Assembly (NCBI GenBank): GCA_050117315.1
Contig: JASFMY010000069.1
Coordinates: 1 to 34,225 of the forward strand
Length of the DNA stretch: 34,225 nucleotides
Source of the DNA: JANQIV01 sp050117315
Lineage (GTDB): Bacteria; Bacteroidota; Ignavibacteria; Ignavibacteriales; Melioribacteraceae
Direction of reading: 5' to 3'
A program made the translations under genes and the position numbers. Position 1 is the first letter of the stretch; each line of letters starts with the position of its first letter. Shown here piece by piece: positions 22,777 through 31,291 of this stretch. The notes beneath the pieces were generated by a model, which saw nothing but the letters and a program-made list of their open reading frames with translations, searched no databases and had not been told where the DNA came from.

Positions 22777-24744
22777 ATGAAAGCCATCTCATCAAATATA
22801 TTTTTTATTTTATTTATTTTGTTGATTCAAACTCAAGCCCAATCACAATTTGACAGCATTGCAAATTCTATTACGGACCTTGACAAAACATCAAAGGCTG
22901 AATCACTGCTTGATAAAATGTGGGAAGAGCGTAGTAACAATCCTCTGCTTGCAATTCAATTAGGAAATGAAGCAAGGAAAATCTGCCGCGAAATTAATAA
23001 CAAATCTTTGGAAGCAAAAGCAGCAAATTTCCTTGGCGTTGTTTATACCAATATGGGGGCAAATGAAAACGCGCTATCACTTCATGAGTCTGCTCTAAAA
23101 CTTGCGAAAGAATCAAAAGACTCAATACAAATAGCTTATTCATATAATAATGTCGGCGGTATTTATAGGCTTAAAAATGATGTAACTAATTCACTTGAGA
23201 ATATTCAAAAAGCAATATCAATTTTTGAAGCACAAAACGAAAGAAGAGGGCTAGCATACTGCTATATAAACATCGGAAGATTATACAAAGATCAAAACAA
23301 TTACGAGAACAGTTATAAATATTTTAATGATGCTCTGGAACTTGTAAAATCAATAAACGGCGAAGACATGGAAGCACGGATTCTGCTTGACATTGCAAAC
23401 TTATCTTTGGAATCCGGTGATAATAAAAAAGCTATTGAATCATTCAAAGAACTTGAAGAAAAATATAAAAAACTGAATTACTTAAAAGGATTAGCGGAAG
23501 TCTGGACGGGCTACAGCATGCTTTATTATAAAAACGGGGGATACGGTCTTGCTTTAAATCATGCATTAAATGCCCTTAGGCTGCACCGGCAAATATCCAA
23601 TATAAACGGTGAAATAAATACGCTGAACCATATTTCATCAATTCATCTAAAAAAGAAAAACTTTTTACAAAGTAAAAACTATCTTGATACAGCGTTCAAA
23701 AAAGTAAAAGAAATTAATGATGCTCCTTTATTAGCGGAGTTGAACAATTCTTATTATAATTTTTACAAAGAACAAAATGACTACCCGACTGCGTTAAAAT
23801 TTTATGAAGCCTATAATAAAATAAAGGATTCAATTTATACAAATGAAGAAATGACAAGACTCGTAGAGCTTGAATCCTTAATAAAAATAGAAAGGTCGGA
23901 GAAAGAGAAACATCTTCTGCAAACAGATTTAGATAACCAGATAAGACAGAGAAAATTTTTCCTTTTAACGGGAGTTTTATTACTGGCAATAATTATAACC
24001 TTATTTGTAGGATACAAAGAGAAGAAAAAACTAAATGAAGAATTAGAAACTTCAAACCGGATAAAAGACAAAATATTTAAAATAATTTCCAACGATTTAC
24101 GCGAACCGTGTAACGCAATTTTCGGATCGGTAGATTTACTAAAAAATCATTACAATGAATTAACAGAACGTGAGAAAAGAGAATCAATTGAATCAATTGG
24201 AAGATCCGTAAAATCAAGCTTCGCTTTGTTGGATAATTTATTAGCATGGTCGAAAGCTCAAAAAAAAGAGCTGCTTTATAAACCGTCTCAGATTGGTCTC
24301 AAAGAAATAATACGTTCAACGTTAGAGCTTGCCGAACAAAGTATCAGACGTAAGAATATCTCCGTTACGGTAAACATTCAAGAAAACTACAAAATATTTG
24401 CCGATCAGCAGATGATTTACACAATCATCAGAAATCTTCTGTTTAACTCTATAAAGTTTACAAATCAAAACGGCAGTATTGATCTCTTGGCAAAACAAAA
24501 AGGAGTTCTTGATATAATCGAAATTAAAGATGACGGTATTGGGATGGATAATGAAACCGTTAAAGATATTTTCAGCCTTAACAAAAAAGTATCGGCAAGA
24601 GGGAACTCCGAAGAAAACGGCTCCGGAATCGGCTTAATTTTATGCAAAGAATTTATTGATTACCATAACGGCTCAATAGAGGTTAAAAGTACAAAAGGAA
24701 TCGGAACGAAATTCAGTATTGTTCTGCCGAGAAATCTCATCTAA
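22777..24744 (+). CDS. TPR-sensor histidine-kinase homologue with Asn in place of the phospho-acceptor His
   Basis: 655 residues: signal peptide (about 1-22), several tetratricopeptide repeats (about 60-350, e.g. AYSYNNVGGIYRLKNDVTNS, YCYINIGRLYKDQNNYENSY), a membrane helix near 390-410 (FLLTGVLLLAIIITLFVGY), a short coiled linker, a DHp-like region (about 427-490) and an ATPase domain with NLLFNSIKFT, DDGIGM and GSGIGL intact. Where the DHp H-box should read SHDLR or AHDLR it reads SNDLREP: residue 439 is Asn (AAC at 24091-24093). It may bind ATP yet not autophosphorylate in the normal way. No response regulator is adjacent. The layout resembles Bacteroidetes periplasmic-TPR sensor kinases. 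Confidence 0.85.
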   Translation: MKAISSNIFFILFILLIQTQAQSQFDSIANSITDLDKTSKAESLLDKMWEERSNNPLLAIQLGNEARKICREINNKSLEAKAANFLGVVYTNMGANENALSLHESALKLAKESKDSIQIAYSYNNVGGIYRLKNDVTNSLENIQKAISIFEAQNERRGLAYCYINIGRLYKDQNNYENSYKYFNDALELVKSINGEDMEARILLDIANLSLESGDNKKAIESFKELEEKYKKLNYLKGLAEVWTGYSMLYYKNGGYGLALNHALNALRLHRQISNINGEINTLNHISSIHLKKKNFLQSKNYLDTAFKKVKEINDAPLLAELNNSYYNFYKEQNDYPTALKFYEAYNKIKDSIYTNEEMTRLVELESLIKIERSEKEKHLLQTDLDNQIRQRKFFLLTGVLLLAIIITLFVGYKEKKKLNEELETSNRIKDKIFKIISNDLREPCNAIFGSVDLLKNHYNELTEREKRESIESIGRSVKSSFALLDNLLAWSKAQKKELLYKPSQIGLKEIIRSTLELAEQSIRRKNISVTVNIQENYKIFADQQMIYTIIRNLLFNSIKFTNQNGSIDLLAKQKGVLDIIEIKDDGIGMDNETVKDIFSLNKKVSARGNSEENGSGIGLILCKEFIDYHNGSIEVKSTKGIGTKFSIVLPRNLI

Positions 24745-24792
24745 TTTTTAATATCAAGGAGATTGTATACAAAAGTATAAAAGCTCTATGTC

Positions 24793-25110
24793 GCTAAATC
24801 TGCATTTTTAATTCTTACTGTCATTGTTTTGGTAACTTCCATGATATTTGCAATGCCGGATATAAACACAGTTCACCCGGGAACCAAAGAAAAAGATAAA
24901 AGTCGTAAACCTTTTAAGCGCAGACGGTATTCAGAGTATTTTAACAGAAATGGTAGAAGTGTTTACCTCATTCCCTCCTTCGAAATTAGTCCTGGTAGTT
25001 ATGATTGGTATAGGCGTTGCCGAAGAAACTGGGTTAATAGCCGCTTGATTGAAATCATTTGGTAAATGTACCGTCTCTAAGTGGCAGCAGATGCCGGTTA
25101 TGTCGTAATA
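24793..25110 (+). pseudogene. Decayed AbgT-family (p-aminobenzoyl-glutamate) transporter fragment
   Basis: Three pieces of one transporter in different frames. Frame one from 24793 reads AFLILTVIVLVTSMIFAMP then VHPGTKEKDK. From 24902, shifted by one, VVNLLSADGIQSILTEMV continues as VFTSFPPSKLVLVVMIGIG, then VAEETGLIAA and a stop at 25046. After a gap, 25081-25110 reads VAADAGYVVI. These match consecutive conserved blocks of the AbgT family (GI..IL..MV, GVAE..GLI, ASDAGYV.L), with a frameshift and an internal deletion; about two thirds of the gene is missing. It lies just before an M20 amidohydrolase, the usual genomic partner of AbgT, so a transporter-hydrolase pair has probably been broken. 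Confidence 0.75.
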
Positions 25111-25205
25111 TGTACACAATATTTCCTTATTTCACTCTTTTGATAATTATTTAGAAAAGTGTAATTTGAAATAATAGTTTTAATCCGTTTTTATTTAATA
25201 AATTA

Positions 25206-25240
25206 GAAAACTTGTATTATACCTCGTATAATAGGTTTTC
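25206..25240 (+). promoter_or_regulatory. AT-rich hairpin in the leader of the M20 amidohydrolase gene
   Basis: GAAAAC (25206-25211) pairs with GTTTTC (25235-25240), and inside TATTATAC (25215-25222) pairs with GTATAATA (25226-25233) around a CTC loop. It ends 24 nt before the ATG at 25265. It may be a regulatory palindrome, a promoter element (it contains TATAAT) or debris of the lost transporter gene. The rest of 25111-25264 shows nothing recognisable. Confidence 0.35.
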
Positions 25241-25264
25241 AAAATTATATATCATATATCAACC

Positions 25265-26566
25265 ATGAATTCAAGAAATCATCTTTATTCAATATTAATT
25301 ATTTCACTACTAATCTCAAGTACTATTATGACAGCACAAACAAATGACATTTCGGAAAAAATAGAAAGTCTGGCTTCTTCAATTGAAAAAAAAATAATAG
25401 AAATAAGAAGAGACATTCATGCAAACCCGGAATTAAGCAACAGGGAGTTTAGGACTTCCAAAATTGTTGCAGACTATCTAACGGAACTCGGTCTCGAAGT
25501 AAAAACCGGTGTGGCAAAAACCGGTGTGGTGGGAATATTAAAAGGCAAACCGGGCAACCGGGTTGTTGCTTTTAGAGCCGACATGGATGCACTGCCAATC
25601 ACCGAAGAAACGGACGTCCCGTTTGCATCTAAGGTTAAAACCGAACTCAACGGAAGGGAGGTGGGCGTAATGCATGCATGCGGACATGATGTCCATACAT
25701 CAATTCAACTGGGAGTAGCGGAGATCTTATCAAAACTCAAAGATGAAATTCCGGGCACAATTATGTTTATTTTTCAGCCTGCTGAAGAAAGCGCCCTGCC
25801 GGAGAAAATCTGGGGCGCCGAGTTAATGATTGAAGAAGGAATTTTTGACGAATTAAAACCGGACGCTATTTTCTGCCTGCATACCTGGCCTTTGCATGTT
25901 GGAGATATCTCTTTCAGCGACGGAACGATGATGGCAAGCGGAGATTTCTTTACGCTGAAAATAAAAGGCAAAGGCACACACGGTGCTGTTCCATGGGGAG
26001 GTGTTGACCCGATAACTGTATCCGCACAAGTAATTTTGGGATTGCAAAATATTACAAGCAGGCAGGTTGACTTACCTAAAGGCGGTGCGGTAATTTCCGT
26101 AGGAAGTATTCACGGCGGTTCGCGGCAGAATGTAATTCCTTCCGAAGTTGAATTAAAAGGTACAATCCGTACGCTGGACAATGAAACACGGCTTGAAATT
26201 TACGACAAAATGAAAACAACTGCCGAACATATTGCTCTTAGTGCCGGTGCAACAGCAGAATTAACGATTGATACTTTATACCCGGTCTCGGTGAATGATA
26301 AAAACCTCGCGGATTTTTCACAAGAGGTATTAAAAGATGTTAGAGGCGTGATTAATGTAACCAAAATTAAGCCGGTTATGATTGCAGAAGATTTTTCTTT
26401 TTTCCAGCAGGTTGTACCGGGATTCTTTTTCTTTTTGGGTATTGCTCCACCCGATGCCGACCTGGAAAACTATCCCATTAATCATTCACCAAAATTCTAT
26501 GTTGACGAAGACGCTATTGTTATCGGCATGAAGGCACTTTCCAATCTGGCTGTACATTATTGTTGA
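25265..26566 (+). CDS. Exported M20D-family amidohydrolase (AbgA/B, hippurate or IAA-amino-acid hydrolase-like)
   Basis: A 433-residue zinc aminoacylase/carboxypeptidase-like enzyme with a signal peptide (1-24, ends MTAQ), so probably periplasmic. Motifs: RRDIHANPELS (about 48-58), FRADMDALPI (about 103-112), MHACGHDVHTS (about 137-147, Cys and His metal ligands), FQPAEES with the catalytic Glu, HGAVPWGGVDPI in the dimerisation domain, and AEDFSFF near the end. Members cleave N-acyl amino acids, p-aminobenzoyl-glutamate or small amide conjugates. The wrecked AbgT transporter fragment just upstream suggests an ancestral link to p-aminobenzoyl-glutamate or peptides. It reads as intact. No close Shine-Dalgarno sequence is seen before the ATG. 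Confidence 0.87.
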   Translation: MNSRNHLYSILIISLLISSTIMTAQTNDISEKIESLASSIEKKIIEIRRDIHANPELSNREFRTSKIVADYLTELGLEVKTGVAKTGVVGILKGKPGNRVVAFRADMDALPITEETDVPFASKVKTELNGREVGVMHACGHDVHTSIQLGVAEILSKLKDEIPGTIMFIFQPAEESALPEKIWGAELMIEEGIFDELKPDAIFCLHTWPLHVGDISFSDGTMMASGDFFTLKIKGKGTHGAVPWGGVDPITVSAQVILGLQNITSRQVDLPKGGAVISVGSIHGGSRQNVIPSEVELKGTIRTLDNETRLEIYDKMKTTAEHIALSAGATAELTIDTLYPVSVNDKNLADFSQEVLKDVRGVINVTKIKPVMIAEDFSFFQQVVPGFFFFLGIAPPDADLENYPINHSPKFYVDEDAIVIGMKALSNLAVHYC

Positions 26567-26775
26567 AATTACAGAATGAAAAATAATCAGTAGTTCGTGA
26601 ATTTGTGGCAAAAGAAATTAACCGCTAATCCACAAATGTTAATCGAAATAGGTAGGGTATTCCATTGAGATAAGTTATCTAAAATTCAGAGAATAATACT
26701 TTTAAATTATGTTGAGACTAATTATTAAGTGATAAATGGAACTCACATCTTAGGTAAATATAGCAGGAGGAACCT

Positions 26776-28215
26776 ATGATCGAGATAAAGTACCTTTCGA
26801 TTTTTTTAATATTTATTGGCAGCATTATAATTACTATAGCCGCATTTTTCACAAGAAACTTTGTCAACGTAATCCCCTCAAAAAAGGATCGCATTAAATG
26901 GAAGATATTAAGCGGACTTATGTACCTATTTCTACTAGGTTATCTGGGTTCTATTATTATTCTTTTATTTGAATTATCGGAGATAATACCTCTTTTAACA
27001 GGTTTCGTATTTCTTTTCGGTGCTTTATTTGTTCTTATAACCGTTCAGGTAGAAAAAAAAACTATTGTTGCTTTGCTTAATACTTCGGTTTCTAAAACTT
27101 ATGTGGAGAATATTATTAAATCTATGGCGGATTCACTTATTGTTATTAATCTTGATAATGAATTAACAATTCAAACCGTAAATAAAGCTGCAACATTGCT
27201 TTTGAGATATAATGAAAATGAAATTATCGGCAAACCAATTAGTCACATAGCCCATTCTTCTCTCATGAACCAAATTAAAATTGATACAATAGATGCACTA
27301 GATTTATTGAAAGATATTGAAACGGAATATTATACTAAAAATGGGGAACCAATTCCCGTAAGCTTTTCGGCATCGGTTCTTAAAAACAATGATGGAGAAA
27401 TTGAAGGTGTAATATTCGTAGCAAAAGATATAAGAGAACGAAAAGAGGCGGAAAGAAAGATTAAAAAATATATTAAACAGCTTACCGAATCGGAATTAAA
27501 ACTTAAAGAGCTGAATGCAAGCAAAGATAAATTCTTTTCAATTATTGCGCACGATTTGAGAAATCCTTTTGCCGCTGTTTTGGGTTATTCGGAAATATTA
27601 GCGAATGATTCAAAGGATTTATCAGTGCAAGAGTTAGAAGAATTTTCCACAAATCTTCATAAACAAGCAAAATTGATTTTTGATCTGCTCGAAAATTTAC
27701 TTACTTGGTCACGTATTCAAACCGGCAGGATGAAATACAACCCCAAAGAAATTAGCTTATACGACAAAGTTTCCGAAGTCTACGATATTTTCGAATCTGT
27801 TGCTAATAATAAAACAATAAATTTGAAACAAAATGTTGATAAGGATATTATTGTTTATGCAGATTCTGAAATGGTTTACACAGTTTTAAGAAACTTGATT
27901 TCAAACGCGATTAAGTTTACACCGAAAGGTGGGGATATATTAATAAACGTTGATAAAAGAGAAGATAATTTCATACTTGTTACAGTTTTAGATACAGGTG
28001 TTGGAATGAATCTTATTGATCAGCAAAAATTATTCAAGATGGATGTCCATCATTCTCAAAAAGGAACAGAAAATGAAGATGGAACCGGTCTCGGATTACT
28101 TTTATGTAAAGAATTGGTAAATAAAAACGGAGGAGATATTTGGGTGGAAAGCGAGTTGGGGCAGGGTAGTAAATTTATTTTTACCCTTCCGGCTAAACAA
28201 ACCTGGCGTCTGTAA
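26776..28215 (+). CDS. Membrane-bound PAS sensor histidine kinase
   Basis: 479 residues: three membrane helices (about 5-25, 45-65, 70-92), a PAS domain (about 110-222, with ENEIIGKPISHIAH and a PAC-type FVAKDIRERKEAE ending), a coiled linker, then HisKA with the phospho-acceptor in SIIAHDLRNPF (His259) and a HATPase domain with NLISNAIKFT, DTGVGM and DGTGLGL. All catalytic boxes are intact, unlike the TPR kinase upstream. The signal is unknown. No response regulator is adjacent, so it is an orphan kinase in this window. AGGAGG lies 5 nt before the ATG. The 26567-26775 gap upstream holds nothing recognised beyond that site. Confidence 0.9.
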   Translation: MIEIKYLSIFLIFIGSIIITIAAFFTRNFVNVIPSKKDRIKWKILSGLMYLFLLGYLGSIIILLFELSEIIPLLTGFVFLFGALFVLITVQVEKKTIVALLNTSVSKTYVENIIKSMADSLIVINLDNELTIQTVNKAATLLLRYNENEIIGKPISHIAHSSLMNQIKIDTIDALDLLKDIETEYYTKNGEPIPVSFSASVLKNNDGEIEGVIFVAKDIRERKEAERKIKKYIKQLTESELKLKELNASKDKFFSIIAHDLRNPFAAVLGYSEILANDSKDLSVQELEEFSTNLHKQAKLIFDLLENLLTWSRIQTGRMKYNPKEISLYDKVSEVYDIFESVANNKTINLKQNVDKDIIVYADSEMVYTVLRNLISNAIKFTPKGGDILINVDKREDNFILVTVLDTGVGMNLIDQQKLFKMDVHHSQKGTENEDGTGLGLLLCKELVNKNGGDIWVESELGQGSKFIFTLPAKQTWRL

Positions 28216-28259
28216 AATAGTTTTAATAAACGAATTTTTAACTTATCATAGAGGACAAA

Positions 28260-29081
28260 ATGAAATCTTTAAGGTTATTTTTAACTATTATTTTTATCTC
28301 TGTTTTCTTTTCCGGCTGTATTGAATACAAACTTACAATCAAAGTTAAACCCGACGGTTCCGGCACGGTCACCGAAAAAGTTTTGCTTGGTGAAGCTATA
28401 ACAAGCATGGCTGCATCTTTTGCGGCAATGGGAGGAGAAGAGAGTGAAGATGAATTTTCTTTGTATGATGAAGAAGAACTGATAGCTGATGCATCAAAAA
28501 TGGGCAAGGGCGTCAAATTCAGCAAAGGTGAAAAGCTATCTGAGAAAAATAGGGAAGGCTATCTTGCCGTTTACATCTTTGAAGATATCAATGATTTAGT
28601 GCTGGACCAAAATCCGTCCGAAGTAATGCCGATGGGTGAAGCGGCTGAAAATGATGAAAGTTCCGGTAACAAAATCAACTTCAAATTTACTAAAGGAATC
28701 GTTTCCGATTTAACCGTTATTATGCCGGAAGAAAAATTTTCAGAAAAGAAGGAAGATGACTACGAAACACCTGCCGAAGGTAATGACGACCCAATTGATG
28801 AAGAGGCTATAGAACAATTAAAAACTTTTATAAAGGATTTTAGAATTACAATTCAATTGATCGTAGACGGTGATATAACGGAAACAAATGCAACATATGT
28901 AAAAGAAAATGAAATAACATTATTAAACATGAATTTGGAAAAGTTAATGGACTCACCGGAAAAGTTGACAGAACTTGAAAAATATAATAATATTTCACTA
29001 AGCGAAGCTAAAGAACTATTCAAAAAAATTCCCGGGATGAAATTCGAATTAAATGAAAAAATAAACGTTCAATTCAAATAA
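28260..29081 (+). CDS. Predicted lipoprotein of unknown function
   Basis: 273 residues with a lipoprotein signal peptide ending VFFSGC (Cys about 20). Mature protein begins IEYKLTIKVKPDGSGTVTEKVLLG, a beta pattern seen in LppM-like and other envelope lipoproteins; a Glu/Asp-rich middle (EEESEDEFSLYDEEE-like and EKKEDDYETPAEG) and a helical C-terminus follow. The abundance of acidic residues suggests an extracytoplasmic, flexible protein. No enzyme motif was seen. RBS AGAGGAC precedes the ATG. It follows the PAS kinase by 44 bp and could share its transcript. Confidence 0.7.
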   Translation: MKSLRLFLTIIFISVFFSGCIEYKLTIKVKPDGSGTVTEKVLLGEAITSMAASFAAMGGEESEDEFSLYDEEELIADASKMGKGVKFSKGEKLSEKNREGYLAVYIFEDINDLVLDQNPSEVMPMGEAAENDESSGNKINFKFTKGIVSDLTVIMPEEKFSEKKEDDYETPAEGNDDPIDEEAIEQLKTFIKDFRITIQLIVDGDITETNATYVKENEITLLNMNLEKLMDSPEKLTELEKYNNISLSEAKELFKKIPGMKFELNEKINVQFK

Positions 29082-29127
29082 CAATATAAAGGGGTTGTAA
29101 CACTTAAACCGGTTTATATCCACAAGC

Positions 29128-29221
29128 CAAATTGGTTTTGGGATTTTGCCATAAAATCCTCTCTTTTTAAGAGAGGATTTAGGTGAGTTCTAAATAAAAA
29201 CAAAATCCCAAAACCAATTTG
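29128..29221. repeat. Nested double palindrome after the lipoprotein gene
   Basis: Outer arms 29128-29148 and 29201-29221 are perfect 21-bp inverted copies (CAAATTGGTTTTGGGATTTTG and its inverse, written here by position). Between them sits an independent perfect 12-bp hairpin, AAATCCTCTCTT (29154-29165) and AAGAGAGGATTT (29169-29180), with a 3-nt TTT loop. It could stop transcription in either direction, but the exact long outer arms look more like an inserted repeat. No terminal target duplication is evident. Confidence 0.8.
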
Positions 29222-29258
29222 CAACAAGTATAAATTATTTCTTGCTGTAAATTTTATT

Positions 29259-29291
29259 AACCTTCGAGGTTTTCCCTTAACCTCGAAGGTT
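29259..29291. terminator. Short hairpin AACCTTCGAGGTT / AACCTCGAAGGTT
   Basis: Perfect 13-bp arms 29259-29271 and 29279-29291 with a 7-nt loop, 90 bp before the IspH gene. The CCTTCGAGG core is a motif I recall as a dispersed palindrome in Bacteroidetes-type genomes. It may act as a terminator for the lipoprotein gene. Together with the nested palindrome it accounts for most of the 29082-29383 gap. Confidence 0.6.
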
Positions 29292-29383
29292 TAACTTCTA
29301 TTTGTTATTACTCTTCTTTCTTTTCAAATTGAATTATAATCAGGATATTTTGTTTTCATTTTTTTATTTGTTGATAACTGAGC

Positions 29384-30604
29384 ATGAAAAAATTCGATAT
29401 ACCTATACACTACAAAAGCAGTATAATTTCACGTATAAAAGAACTGCGTAAAATCCGAGATCCGCGTAAAAGAGACTTTACACCAACACATTTGGATTTC
29501 GGTCCGGTTGAGTTTATTATTGCCAGGCATTTCGGGTTTTGTTACGGCGTGGAAAATGCAATTGAGATTGCTTACAAAACAATTGAAGAAAACCCCGGTA
29601 AAAGAATTTTTCTTCTTAGTGAAATGATACATAATCCCGGCGTGAATGGAGACCTTAAAAGCCGCGGCATTAATTTTATAATGGATACCGAAGGCAATAA
29701 ATATATTGATCTAAACGAAATTACAAAAGACGATATAGTACTGACTCCTGCATTCGGAACAACGGTTGAAATGGAAAACACGTTGAGGGAAAAAGGTATT
29801 GCAATAGAGAAGTACGATACCACCTGCCCTTTTGTTGAAAAAGTCTGGAAACGTGCAAATACAATAGGCAAGGACGATTACACCGTTGTTATTCACGGCA
29901 AGCACAAACACGAAGAAACACGCGCTACTTTTTCTCACACTGTTCAAAATGCTCACGCGGTTATTGTACGGGATCTCGAGGAAACAAAACTGCTCGGGAA
30001 CATAATTCTTGGGGAAATAAAAAAAGAAGAATTTTACAAACTCTTCGAAGATAAGTATTCACCCGGTTTTGATGTTGATGCACACTTATCCCGCATAGGA
30101 GTAGTAAACCAAACTACAATGCTTTCAAACGAAACACAGGAAATAGCGGACCATTTAATAGAAGTAATGATAAAAAAATTCGGCATTGAAAATATTGACA
30201 ACCACTTTGCCGATACACGTGATACATTGTGTTACGCCACAAACGATAATCAAAAAGCTACTTACGGACTGCTGGAGGATGAAGCGGACTTTGCCGTTGT
30301 TGTGGGAGGCTACAACAGCTCAAACACATCGCACATTGTTGAGCTGCTGGAAAGCAAATTCAAAACATATTTTATTTCTTCCCCGGATAAAATTATATCA
30401 AAAAATATTATCAGCCATTTTGATATTCATATTAAGAGACAAACTGAAACCAAAGATTTTATCCCGCAAAAAGATAAAGTAAAAATTGTTTTAACAAGCG
30501 GCGCTTCCTGCCCGGACTCTATGATTGATGTGGTTCTTAATAAATTCCTACCCTTTTGGGATAACTGTAAAAGCATCAATGAAGCTATTGACGGAGTTTT
30601 TTGA
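29384..30604 (+). CDS. ispH: 4-hydroxy-3-methylbut-2-enyl diphosphate reductase
   Basis: The last enzyme of the non-mevalonate isoprenoid pathway, making IPP and DMAPP with a [4Fe-4S] cluster. The 406-residue length fits the longer form of the family (E. coli is ~316). The three cluster cysteines are seen: GFCYGV (Cys53), TTCPFVEKVW (Cys146) and GASCPDSM (Cys376). Other motifs are SEMIHNPGV, HGKHKHEET, NQTTMLSNET, DTLCYATNDNQ and VGGYNSSNTSHIVE. The start at 29384 adds about 40 residues before the catalytic core, as in related long forms. It stands alone on the plus strand and ends just before a convergent terminator. Confidence 0.95.
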   Translation: MKKFDIPIHYKSSIISRIKELRKIRDPRKRDFTPTHLDFGPVEFIIARHFGFCYGVENAIEIAYKTIEENPGKRIFLLSEMIHNPGVNGDLKSRGINFIMDTEGNKYIDLNEITKDDIVLTPAFGTTVEMENTLREKGIAIEKYDTTCPFVEKVWKRANTIGKDDYTVVIHGKHKHEETRATFSHTVQNAHAVIVRDLEETKLLGNIILGEIKKEEFYKLFEDKYSPGFDVDAHLSRIGVVNQTTMLSNETQEIADHLIEVMIKKFGIENIDNHFADTRDTLCYATNDNQKATYGLLEDEADFAVVVGGYNSSNTSHIVELLESKFKTYFISSPDKIISKNIISHFDIHIKRQTETKDFIPQKDKVKIVLTSGASCPDSMIDVVLNKFLPFWDNCKSINEAIDGVF

Positions 30605-30615
30605 TTAAAGATTAT

Positions 30616-30656
30616 GAGAATGATTAAGAGTAAGAATTTACATCTTAATCATTCTC
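30616..30656. terminator. Bidirectional terminator-like hairpin between convergent genes
   Basis: GAGAATGATTAAGA (30616-30629) and its perfect inverse (30643-30656) form a 14-bp stem with a 13-nt loop. It lies in the 71-bp gap between ispH (ending 30604) and the exported coiled-coil gene (ending 30676), flanked by AT-rich tracts on both sides. It would serve both convergent transcripts. Confidence 0.75.
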
Positions 30657-30675
30657 TTAATTATAATCTGTTACA

Positions 30676-31275
30676 TCAATCCCATTCCAAATATTTACCT
30701 GCCCCGGTTAATTCATTAAATCTTCTTTTTATAATTTCGTTTTTGTTTTTAGCTCTCACAGCAAGTTTCTCTTTTAATTCTTTTAATTCTTTCTCAAGAA
30801 CCGAGACCTGCTCTTTTCTCTCTTCTTCTCTTAAATCAAACAGGGTATCTAGGGTTTTCATCAATTCGGTTTTTACTTTCTCTTTTCCCGAACCGGATTC
30901 TTTCTGATATTTTAAAGAAAGGGATTCCGAAATGATTTCGTATTCGAAAATCTTATTGTTCCTATCATGAATTTTTTCATCCTGCTTATCTAGAAAAACA
31001 AAATCAAATCCTCTGAATTGAGATTCTCTAAGCAAATCCCAATACTTTTCTTCATCCACTGATTTGATATACTGGAGTTCGCTTCTAACTTTTGAGTTAA
31101 GTCTTTGAAGTATACTTTTCTCCTGTTCTTCCGAGAACTTAATTTTAAAATCATGAGCTTCAATAAAAGGTGGAGGTTCGGGTACCGTGATTATGTCCGG
31201 TTCTTCCTGGGAAAACAAACGGTCCGAGTTCAATATTAAAAAAGAAACTGCGATTAATAATTTCATAGTCTTCAT
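30676..31275 (-). CDS. Exported coiled-coil protein, third gene of the sigma-factor operon
   Basis: 199 residues: signal peptide (1-22, ends RLFSQ), a proline-rich stretch (ITVPEPPPF), then a long charged helical region, with a strong coiled coil about 145-185 (REEERKEQVSVLEKELKELK) and a C-terminal RRFNELTGAGKYLEWD. I do not recognise the family. The position after an ECF sigma factor and a membrane anti-sigma factor, plus the periplasmic helical character, recalls small envelope-stress or metal-sensing proteins of the Spy/CnrX type, but no signature confirms this. A start at 31266 (second Met) is as likely. It begins 16 bp after the anti-sigma gene. Confidence 0.65.
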   Translation of the reverse strand: MKTMKLLIAVSFLILNSDRLFSQEEPDIITVPEPPPFIEAHDFKIKFSEEQEKSILQRLNSKVRSELQYIKSVDEEKYWDLLRESQFRGFDFVFLDKQDEKIHDRNNKIFEYEIISESLSLKYQKESGSGKEKVKTELMKTLDTLFDLREEERKEQVSVLEKELKELKEKLAVRAKNKNEIIKRRFNELTGAGKYLEWD

Positions 31276-31291
31276 GGTTTTTTTCCTTTAT

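Noticed and set aside
24829..25065. A 78-residue plus-strand open frame as a small gene
   Set aside because: Only its first part is AbgT-like; the rest is out of frame with the conserved AbgT blocks, so it is a pseudogene by-product.
29128..29291. CRISPR-like array from repeated palindromes
   Set aside because: Only two unrelated hairpins; no regular direct repeats, spacers or cas genes.
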